From Firmicutes bacterium CAG:95 (lineage in GTDB: Bacteria; Bacillota; Clostridia; Lachnospirales; Lachnospiraceae), in contig FR902932.1 of NCBI GenBank assembly GCA_000438155.1, positions 54,734 to 66,171 of the forward strand: 11,438 nt of DNA, in the 5' to 3' direction. Below the pieces are notes generated by a model. That model saw only the letters and a list, made by a program, of their open reading frames with translations, was not told the origin of the DNA and did no database searches. A program made the translations under genes and the position numbers. Shown here one piece after another: positions 5,493 to 11,438 of this stretch. Numbering within the stretch: position 1 is the first letter of the stretch; each line of letters opens with the position of its first letter.

Positions 5493-6601
5493 TTTCCGTT
5501 GTTTAATACCGGAGCATCCGGATTTAGCTGCAGATAAGAAGATACCGAAGGATCCTTCATGTGAAAGGTACGGAACCATTCCCTGGTTTCTGCGTTCTTT
5601 TCCGTGAGGGATCTGTTTTTGTATAAAAACCGGGTGAGGTCATAGCAGTCAATCCAGATCTCGTTGTTGCCTTCTTTCTGCGATTCATCAAAAATGAGCT
5701 GCAGACCGAAATGCAGATGTACGGTTTCAATGTTATTCACATTTTCTTTGGCACTATAGCCGGTATGCCCCATGTAACCGATGACGTCCCCGGCGGTTAC
5801 CACGCTTCCTTCCTTTAAATCCAGTGCATAAGGGAAATTCTGGCGAAGGTGTGCATAGTAGTAGTAACGCTTTTTATCAAAGCTGCGGATTCCGATGCGC
5901 CAGCCGCCGTACTGATTCCAGCCAAGGGCTTCCACGTAACCGGACTCCACGGCGATGATGGGTGTACCGATCTGGCCCATCATGTCGTGTCCCAAGTGGG
6001 GACGCTTATAGCCATAACTCCGGGAAGATCCAAAATCATCATAATCGCTGTAGTCAAAACCCCGTGCAATCGGGGAAAAGGCTTTGAGACCATAGCGTGT
6101 TTCAAAGCTGCGTGTGCCGTCTTCGGCTTCTGTCTCCATTTCGTATTCGCCGACCATGCCACCAAGCACGGCTTCATAAGCTTCTAAATAGTAATCATAA
6201 TAGTCCATTTCACGGGTAAGCTCTTTAAGGGTCACGGAGCCATCGGATAATTCTTTTCCAAGCTTATTTAGAATGGAGAGACTTTTCTTGTCAAAGCGGC
6301 CGCCCGTCCTGGCAGCTGTATAGGCGAGCAGCTCAATCCAGTTTAAGGGATGAGCGCTTTCATGGCTTGCTACATCCAGTTCATATGCGGTGCAGAGTGC
6401 ATCATAGCTTACTGTGAAATCCACCCATTTGATATAATTGCCATTAACTCCGGCAGCAACCTCGATGGCGGAATCACCGTTATAGGGATCTGCGGATGCG
6501 TCAGAGCGGGAAAGGATTTCGTGGACAGTTAAGATAACAGCAGTACTGCACAGGGTAAGAAATAATAATTTCCAATATAGGGAACAGGGTTTATGATACA
6601 T
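5489..6601 (-). CDS. Membrane-anchored M23 family metallopeptidase
   Basis: A 370-residue cell-wall endopeptidase of the LytM/M23 family. An N-terminal hydrophobic segment (about residues 9-28, YWKLLFLTLCSTAVILTVH) serves as signal or anchor. A region of about 165 residues, rich in acidic residues and Tyr and without recognised motifs, follows. The M23 domain lies at about 195-305. Its zinc site is complete: HLGHD (His202, Asp206, the HxxxD motif) and HLH (His295, His297, the HxH motif), with the usual YYAHL and VIGYMGHTG strands between. By family it cleaves peptide cross-bridges or stem peptides of peptidoglycan outside the membrane. It is not a degenerate SpoIIQ type, since the catalytic histidines are present. 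The start ATG 6601 has no obvious Shine-Dalgarno sequence upstream, so the start is less certain than the function. It is divergent from the fucosidase gene and convergent with the GT-C gene. Confidence 0.87.
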   Translation of the reverse strand: MYHKPCSLYWKLLFLTLCSTAVILTVHEILSRSDASADPYNGDSAIEVAAGVNGNYIKWVDFTVSYDALCTAYELDVASHESAHPLNWIELLAYTAARTGGRFDKKSLSILNKLGKELSDGSVTLKELTREMDYYDYYLEAYEAVLGGMVGEYEMETEAEDGTRSFETRYGLKAFSPIARGFDYSDYDDFGSSRSYGYKRPHLGHDMMGQIGTPIIAVESGYVEALGWNQYGGWRIGIRSFDKKRYYYYAHLRQNFPYALDLKEGSVVTAGDVIGYMGHTGYSAKENVNNIETVHLHFGLQLIFDESQKEGNNEIWIDCYDLTRFLYKNRSLTEKNAETREWFRTFHMKDPSVSSYLQLNPDAPVLNNGN

Positions 6602-6760
6602 AAGCAGAAGGTTTTCAGGTGGTGTTACAAAAGTATATGAAGCCGGCAGATAAAAAAGTACAGGAATGGAGGGGAACGGAAGGGTTGGATTTTTTTCTGT
6701 ACGGGAGGCCGGATTTTATGATACACTGAGACTATTCAGAGTATACAAAGGAGATTATTT
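6602..6760. promoter_or_regulatory. Divergent promoter region between M23 peptidase and fucosidase genes
   Basis: A 159-bp spacer between head-to-head genes. Towards the right, TATGAT (6717-6722) is the best -10 for the fucosidase gene, with a leader of about 30 nt and no good -35. Towards the left, AGTATA at 6632-6637 reads TATACT on the minus strand, placing a start near 6625; again the -35 is poor. A G-rich run (6663-6688) lies between them. Weak -35 boxes suggest that both promoters may need an activator or another sigma factor, which is inference. Confidence 0.35.
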
Positions 6761-8059
6761 ATGTTTGACAGAAAGACATATGAAAAGCGGATAGAATGGT
6801 ATCAGCATGACCGTTTTGGCATGTTCATCCACTGGGGACTGTATGCCATTCCGGCAAGAGGTGAGTGGGTACGAAGTACTGAGGAAATGCCGGAAGATGA
6901 TTACCTGCCGTTTTTTGAAGAATTTAACCCAATGGATTATGATCCGTCAAAATGGGCGAAAGCGGCGAAGGAAGCGGGAATGAAATATGCGGTGCTGACT
7001 GCGAAGCACCATGATGGCTTCTGCCTGTTTGACAGTAAGCTGACGGATTTTAAATCCACGAACACGAAAGCAGGACGGGATCTGGTACGGGAATATCTGG
7101 AAGCGTTCCGGGCAGAGGGTTTGAAGGTGGGGCTGTATTATTCCCTGCTTGACTGGCATCATCCGGATTATCCGCACTATGGAGACTGGCATCATCCGAT
7201 GCGTAACTGTGAAGCGGAAACAAACGAAGGCAGGGATTTTGAGCGGTATCTTGCTTATCTGCATGGACAGGTGAAGGAGCTTTGTACGGAATATGGGAAG
7301 CTGGACGTGATGTGGTTTGACTTTTCCTATGGGGATATGACCGGGGAAAGGTGGCATGCGGAAGAGCTGGTGAAGATGATCCGGACGTATCAGCCGGATG
7401 TGATTATTGATAACCGTCTTGAAGTGAGCGGGGAAGGCTTTGGATCGCTGGCAACAGACCATCCAAGCGATTACAGTGGGGATTTCGTAAGTCCTGAGCA
7501 GATTATTCCGCCGAATGGATTAAGGGACGAACTGGGAAGACCACTGGTATGGGAATCCTGCATTACGATGAACGATCACTGGGGGTACTGCTCGAAGGAT
7601 CAGAATTTCAAGCCTGCCGATATGCTGATCCGTAAGCTGGTGGAATGTGTCAGCAAGGGCGGTAATATGCTATTGAATGTAGGACCGGATGCGCGGGGAA
7701 ATATTCCGGAGGAGTCCCTTCAGATTCTTGCAAAGATCGGGAAATGGATGAATAAAAATTCCGCTTCCATTTACGGCTGTGGGGAAAGCGGTCTTCCGAA
7801 GCCCGAAAACGGACGGATCACCGGAAAGGGGAACCGGTTTTATTATCATATTATGGAGAATGCCATCGGCAGCGTTCCGTTGTACGGAATTGAACCGGGG
7901 AAGGTTCAGGCAATCCGGCTGCTTTCTGATGGAAGTGAGCGGAAGCTGCAGGATAACTGGATGGTGAATAACTATCCGGATGTGGCATTTGTGGAGGTCA
8001 GTGATTCGCCATATCTTCCCGATGAAGTGGATACGGTGCTGGAAATTATCATGAAATAA
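6761..8059 (+). CDS. Alpha-L-fucosidase, glycoside hydrolase family 29
   Basis: A 432-residue retaining alpha-L-fucosidase that releases fucose from glycans. Visible features: the N-terminal FGMFIHWGLYAIPARGEW, the hallmark of GH29 barrels; KHHDGFCLFDS (His83, His84, fucose-binding); GLYYSLLDWHHPDY; VMWFDFSYG with Asp187 as likely catalytic nucleophile; WESCITMNDHWGY; and GGNMLLNVGPDARGNIP. A small beta domain follows at the C-terminus. The acid/base glutamate cannot be assigned safely from sequence alone. There is no signal peptide, so the enzyme is cytoplasmic and must act on imported fucosides such as host mucin or milk oligosaccharide fragments; no transporter or fucose-catabolic gene is in the window. 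A good ribosome binding site, AAAGGAG (6747-6753), stands 7 bases before ATG 6761. The gene is followed at 50 bp by hflK with no strong terminator between. Confidence 0.93.
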   Translation: MFDRKTYEKRIEWYQHDRFGMFIHWGLYAIPARGEWVRSTEEMPEDDYLPFFEEFNPMDYDPSKWAKAAKEAGMKYAVLTAKHHDGFCLFDSKLTDFKSTNTKAGRDLVREYLEAFRAEGLKVGLYYSLLDWHHPDYPHYGDWHHPMRNCEAETNEGRDFERYLAYLHGQVKELCTEYGKLDVMWFDFSYGDMTGERWHAEELVKMIRTYQPDVIIDNRLEVSGEGFGSLATDHPSDYSGDFVSPEQIIPPNGLRDELGRPLVWESCITMNDHWGYCSKDQNFKPADMLIRKLVECVSKGGNMLLNVGPDARGNIPEESLQILAKIGKWMNKNSASIYGCGESGLPKPENGRITGKGNRFYYHIMENAIGSVPLYGIEPGKVQAIRLLSDGSERKLQDNWMVNNYPDVAFVEVSDSPYLPDEVDTVLEIIMK

Positions 8060-8060
8060 T

Positions 8061-8083
8061 GTAACTGCGTGCTGAACAGTTAC
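8061..8083 (+). other. Small hairpin between fucosidase gene and hflK
   Basis: GTAACTG (8061-8067) and CAGTTAC (8077-8083) form a perfect 7-bp stem with a 9-base loop. No T-run follows, so it is unlikely to be a full terminator. It could modulate read-through from the fucosidase gene into hflKC or stabilise an RNA end. No clear promoter for hflK is visible in the remaining spacer. Confidence 0.4.
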
Positions 8084-8109
8084 GAAATAACAATAAAAAG
8101 GAGAACATC

Positions 8110-9138
8110 ATGTTTGGCAAAAAACAACAACAGCCAGGTAATGGACCGGAGCGTTTCCGGGAAGAAAACATAGGAAAGAAGATAGCCGGGGGAATCAGTA
8201 TTGCCGTGATCGTGATCTTCGCGCTGATTCTGTTAGGAGGCAGCTTTTATTCCCTCAAAGAGAATGAATATGCGGTGATTACCACCTTCGGAGTGCCCAA
8301 GGTAGTAGAGGAATCCGGTATTCATGTGAAGATTCCGGTGATACAGGAGCTGAGCCGCGTACCAAAGACCATCAATGGATTTACAATCGGTTATGATTCG
8401 AGCACCGGCGAATACATCGACCGGGAATCGTTCATGATTACCAGAGATTACAACTTTGTAAATGTGGACTTTTATGTGGAATACCGCGTGACCGATCCGA
8501 CCAAATACCTGTATGCATCGGAGGCTCCGGTTTCCATTTTAAAAAACCTCACACAGAGCTATATCCGTGATACAATCGGACTTTATGATGTTGACAGTGT
8601 GATTACAACGGGAAAGAACGAGATCCAGGCATCCATCAAGCAGAAGATCATCAACCGTCTTGAAACCGAGGACATCGGCGTGCAGCTGGTAAACATCACG
8701 ATTCAGGATGCCGAGCCGCCGACAACCGAGGTCATTGATGCGTTTAAAAATGTGGAGAATGCCAAGCAGGGCAAGGAAACCTCCATTAATAAAGCAAACC
8801 AGAAGCGGAACGAAGACATTCCGGCAGCCCGTGCGCAGGCTGACGAAACCGTAAAGACCGCCAACGCACAGGCAGAAGAGCGGGTGAACGAAGCCAAGGG
8901 CCAGGTTGCAAGACTCAATGAGCTTTATGCGGAGTATCAGAAATATCCGCTCATTACGAAACAGAGAATGTTCTATGAAACGATGGAAGAGATTCTTCCG
9001 GATATGAAGGTGATTATCGAGCGCAGTGACGGAAGCACACAGACGATGCTGCCGTTAGAATCCTTTGCGGATCTTAACAAAGCACAGGATAATCAATCAG
9101 GAAATTCTGCAGGAAGTGCAGAGGGAACGGAGGAATAA
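8110..9138 (+). CDS. hflK: HflK-type SPFH/band 7 membrane protein
   Basis: A 342-residue SPFH (stomatin/prohibitin/flotillin/HflKC) protein. A short polar N-terminus rich in Gln and Gly is followed by one membrane segment (about residues 28-47). The band-7 domain follows (about 50-220: ENEYAVITTFGVP, VDFYVEYRVTDPTKYLY), then an Ala/Glu/Lys-rich coiled coil (about 226-275) and a HflK-like tail (YPLITKQRMFYETMEEILPDMKVII) ending in a low-complexity polar stretch. By family it assembles with HflC into a large cage in the membrane that surrounds the FtsH protease and tunes its activity. In Firmicutes this is less studied and the partner is inferred. Ribosome binding site AAAAAGGAG (8095-8103) fixes ATG 8110. 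It is directly followed by hflC, and it may be co-transcribed with the fucosidase gene. Confidence 0.9.
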   Translation: MFGKKQQQPGNGPERFREENIGKKIAGGISIAVIVIFALILLGGSFYSLKENEYAVITTFGVPKVVEESGIHVKIPVIQELSRVPKTINGFTIGYDSSTGEYIDRESFMITRDYNFVNVDFYVEYRVTDPTKYLYASEAPVSILKNLTQSYIRDTIGLYDVDSVITTGKNEIQASIKQKIINRLETEDIGVQLVNITIQDAEPPTTEVIDAFKNVENAKQGKETSINKANQKRNEDIPAARAQADETVKTANAQAEERVNEAKGQVARLNELYAEYQKYPLITKQRMFYETMEEILPDMKVIIERSDGSTQTMLPLESFADLNKAQDNQSGNSAGSAEGTEE

Positions 9139-9140
9139 GC

Positions 9141-10010
9141 ATGAAAAAGGGAAAATCAAAATGGATCATTCTGGCTGTGATTCTTGTGGGAATCTTTGTG
9201 GCAGCCAACTCATTTCTGGTAGTGACCTATCCAAATGAATATACTGTAATCAAGCAGTTTGGAAAGATTGTGGATATCCGTCAGACACCGGGCTTAAGCA
9301 TGAAGATTCCGGTAGTCCAGACTGCGGAAAAGATTGAAAACGAAGTGCTGCTGTATGACCTTGCGGTCAGTGATGTCATGACAAAGGATAAGAAATCCAT
9401 GATTGCGGACTGCTTTGTATTATGGAAGATCGATGATCCGTACAAGTATACGCAGACCTTAAGTGCACAGAAGAGCAACGCAGAATTCCGTATTGACACC
9501 ATTGTTTACAACAGCCTGAAAAACGTAATCAGCAGCAAGAGCCAGGAGGAAGTGATCAGCGGCCGTGACGGAGAGCTGGCAGCAGCGATTGTTGCAAATA
9601 TCGGTGACACTCTCGAGCAGTACGGCATCACCCTTCTTGCCGTGGAAACGAAGTCTCTGGATCTTCCGGATGAAAATAAGAATGCGGTTTATGAACGTAT
9701 GATTTCCGAGCGGAATAACATTGCCGCAACCTATCAGGCAGAAGGTCAGGAGGAAGCCAAGCAGATTTCCAACAATACGACCGCGGAGATCATTGTCATG
9801 CAGTCCGAGGCAGATGCAAAGGCTGCCGAGATCATTGCAAAGGGAGAAGCAGAATACATGCGGATCTTAAGTGATGCCTACAACGATCCGGATAAGGCAG
9901 ATTTCTATATCTTCCTGCGCTCCCTGGATGCAGCGAAGAAAACCATGACCGGTAACAACAAGACGCTGATCATTGATGAAACATCCCCGATTGCACAGAT
10001 TTTCTACTAA
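9141..10010 (+). CDS. hflC: HflC-type SPFH/band 7 membrane protein
   Basis: A 289-residue partner of HflK. One membrane segment (about residues 7-27: WIILAVILVGIFVAANSFLVV) precedes the band-7 domain, which opens with YPNEYTVIKQFGKIVDIRQTPGLSMKIPVVQ. A helical Ala/Glu-rich stretch (EGQEEAKQISNNTTAEIIV and AKAAEIIAKGEAEYMRIL) follows, then the typical HflC end with DFYIFLRSLDAAKKTM and a hydrophobic C-terminus. The gene starts 2 bp after the hflK stop. Its ribosome binding site GGAGG (9129-9133) lies within the last hflK codons, so translation is coupled and equal amounts of the two subunits are expected. Function as an FtsH-associated membrane complex is inferred from the family. The gene ends before a hairpin terminator that overlaps the convergent kinase gene. 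Confidence 0.9.
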   Translation: MKKGKSKWIILAVILVGIFVAANSFLVVTYPNEYTVIKQFGKIVDIRQTPGLSMKIPVVQTAEKIENEVLLYDLAVSDVMTKDKKSMIADCFVLWKIDDPYKYTQTLSAQKSNAEFRIDTIVYNSLKNVISSKSQEEVISGRDGELAAAIVANIGDTLEQYGITLLAVETKSLDLPDENKNAVYERMISERNNIAATYQAEGQEEAKQISNNTTAEIIVMQSEADAKAAEIIAKGEAEYMRILSDAYNDPDKADFYIFLRSLDAAKKTMTGNNKTLIIDETSPIAQIFY

Positions 10011-10049
10011 TTCATAAAATCAGGCAGGATAGGGAAAGAGATATCATAT

Positions 10050-11393
10050 TTAAACAGGAGTCTGTAAAGTGAGGATCGTATGGAACGTATGATCCTCATT
10101 TTGATAATAAGATTTTAAATCCCCATGATATCTGGTAACGATTCGCTGAATACTTTTCATGCCATAGCCGTGCCGGGACTTATCCTGCTTTAAAGAAACC
10201 AGAATTCCGTCGGGAGTGTAGGGATTTTCCATACAGGAATTTACCATGGTTAAAATGACATATGGAGTATTGGGCTTCCGGTTCACTTTGAGTTCGATAT
10301 AGGAGTTACTGCAATCAGCAGCAGCGCGCATGGCATTATCCAGTAAATTGCAGAACAGGGACGTGAGTTCACTTTGCAGGAGAAAGGATACGGTATGATC
10401 ACGGATATCAAAGTGAAGTGAGATATTATGGCTGCTACATTCCTGACTATATCTGGAAAATATAATGTTAAGAAAATCGTTGTCACAAACGCGGATTGTC
10501 CTGTGAAGATCAAAGGAAGAGGTGATTTGTGAGATATATTGTGTGATTTGCGCAGAATTCCCCTGGTCATTTAATAATGCAATGGCTTGCAGGTGTTTTT
10601 TTATATCATGAATTAAAATATTCTGTTGTTCATTCTGCGTGAGTAACATCTGATAAAATTCTGTAGAGGCATTTTCTTTCTGCAAGGAAAGCTGCATTTC
10701 TGTGAAGTCTTTATTTTTACGTTGAATATAGTGGTAGATAATCCAGATCAGCATGTTTATCCATAGAATTAATAATGCACTGATAAGGATCATGTGATCG
10801 GTCAGTGGCGTAGCGGGAGTAGTGTGGCAGATCACTAACAGGGACATAATTAGTCCAAAAGAGGCAAATGGAACACATACAAGCCATACGGTTTCCTTAC
10901 TGCTATAAAATTGTGATTCTTCAGAGCGTGATAAAAGGTGTAAAAGCAGATACATGAATGCGCCATAGATCGACTTGGTTAAAATGGCGTAAAGAAATAA
11001 AAAGGTCGTGTCGGAACGGGCAGTATAAAAGTGATTTAAAAAACCGGAAAACATACCGCCGGCAATCAGTTCTCCCAATCCCATCATAATGAGAGAAATT
11101 CCAGCATGAAAAGCACAGGATGGAATGTTTCTTTCAAAAAACAGGAATATGAAAATAAAGTTTATGGTAAAAAATGAGATTGCATTTAACCAGAAAAGAT
11201 CCAGGGTAGAAAAGAAAAATAAAATGCCATATAAAATAATCAGGACAGAGCAGGTGATCCATTTCTTTGATTTTCGTTGAAAAAGATGACTGGCATACTG
11301 CCAGATAATAAAGGCTTCAATCAGATAAGAAAAAATGTAGCATAAAAAAGTTTTCATAATGGTAAAGGCTTCTTTCGTAATGGTATGGATCAT
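10050..11393 (-). CDS. GHKL sensor histidine kinase, AgrC-like
   Basis: A 447-residue membrane sensor kinase. The N-terminal half (to about residue 220) has 6-7 hydrophobic segments without an extracellular domain, as in AgrC-type peptide or quorum sensors. A helical region carries the phospho-acceptor motif IHDIKKHL with His262. The ATPase domain shows the N box NLLDNA (349-354) and the G box GYGMKS (409-414), the GHKL subclass that usually pairs with LytTR response regulators. The partner gene would be expected upstream, beyond the right edge. A TAA stands directly before ATG 11393, so the frame cannot extend further, but no good ribosome binding site is seen. ATG 11357, giving MKTFLCYIF just before the first membrane segment, is a fair alternative. 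The ligand is unknown. Its 3' end is antisense to the hflKC terminator. Confidence 0.88.
   Translation of the reverse strand: MIHTITKEAFTIMKTFLCYIFSYLIEAFIIWQYASHLFQRKSKKWITCSVLIILYGILFFFSTLDLFWLNAISFFTINFIFIFLFFERNIPSCAFHAGISLIMMGLGELIAGGMFSGFLNHFYTARSDTTFLFLYAILTKSIYGAFMYLLLHLLSRSEESQFYSSKETVWLVCVPFASFGLIMSLLVICHTTPATPLTDHMILISALLILWINMLIWIIYHYIQRKNKDFTEMQLSLQKENASTEFYQMLLTQNEQQNILIHDIKKHLQAIALLNDQGNSAQITQYISQITSSFDLHRTIRVCDNDFLNIIFSRYSQECSSHNISLHFDIRDHTVSFLLQSELTSLFCNLLDNAMRAAADCSNSYIELKVNRKPNTPYVILTMVNSCMENPYTPDGILVSLKQDKSRHGYGMKSIQRIVTRYHGDLKSYYQNEDHTFHTILTLQTPV
10066..10102 (+). terminator. Terminator of hflKC lying inside the convergent kinase gene
   Basis: TGAGGATCGTATG (10070-10082), loop GAA, CGTATGATCCTCA (10086-10098), then TTTT (10099-10102). 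The 13-bp stem contains two G-U pairs and can be extended by AAAG (10066-10069) against the T-run. It starts 55 bp after the hflC stop. The same bases, read on the minus strand, encode residues of the C-terminus of the histidine kinase. In the minus direction only CTTTAC follows the hairpin, so termination there would be weaker. Confidence 0.75.
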
Positions 11394-11438
11394 TTATTGG
11401 ATGCTTTCTAAATGAAAAGTCTAATCCCCCAGCTATGC

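Noticed and set aside
5849..6187. 112-residue plus-strand ORF opposite the M23 gene
   Set aside because: Shadow of the M23 coding sequence; no domain, no ribosome binding site.
6947..7462. 171-residue minus-strand ORF opposite the fucosidase gene
   Set aside because: Antisense shadow of conserved GH29 motifs, His/Pro/Arg-rich composition, no start signal.

Overview
The window looks like chromosomal DNA of an anaerobic low-to-moderate GC Firmicute, most likely a gut Lachnospiraceae-type clostridium. The evidence is strong AGGAGG-type ribosome binding sites, long-form HPF, an AgrC-like GHKL kinase, SH3b-NlpC/P60 and M23 wall hydrolases, an intracellular GH29 fucosidase and a clostridial HflK/HflC pair. 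No phage, transposon, CRISPR or RNA gene was seen. Family-level placement is inference from gene content.

Left part (1-2591): the 3' end of an SDR/FabG-like reductase is followed by a compact hairpin, then thioredoxin reductase (trxB). Next comes a secreted two-SH3b NlpC/P60 peptidoglycan hydrolase with its own near-consensus promoter (TTGACA-N17-TATATT). That promoter is preceded by a 28-bp tandem repeat and followed by WalR-box-like half-sites. A strong terminator closes the gene.

Central gap (2592-3039): about 450 bp without a convincing gene. It carries a tight cluster of five DnaA-box-like 9-mers, two of them perfect TTATCCACA, flanked by T-rich and A-rich tracts and short direct repeats. 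An extended -10 promoter for hpf follows. A DnaA-box cluster here, with no dnaA, dnaN or rpmH beside it, is the most notable non-coding signal in the window.

Middle part (3049-6760): hpf (ribosome hibernation factor) ends in a perfect 14-bp terminator. An extended -10 motif abuts that terminator and would start transcription at the ATG of a 600-residue polytopic membrane protein, probably a GT-C-fold glycosyltransferase. This gene overlaps, tail to tail by 4 bp, a minus-strand membrane-anchored M23 metallopeptidase with an intact zinc site.

Right part (6761-11438): a cytoplasmic GH29 alpha-L-fucosidase is followed at 50 bp by hflK and hflC, two membrane SPFH proteins that are translationally coupled. 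Their terminator hairpin lies inside the last codons of a convergent minus-strand GHKL sensor histidine kinase, whose response-regulator partner is probably beyond the right edge.

The genes do not form one pathway. They are a mix of redox, wall remodelling, ribosome hibernation, envelope glycosylation, glycan use, membrane proteostasis and signalling functions. I see no clearly new multi-gene system. The points worth a second look are regulatory: the DnaA-box cluster, the repeat-plus-operator promoter of the NlpC/P60 gene, the possibly leaderless GT-C gene, and convergent genes with a terminator encoded inside the opposing reading frame.
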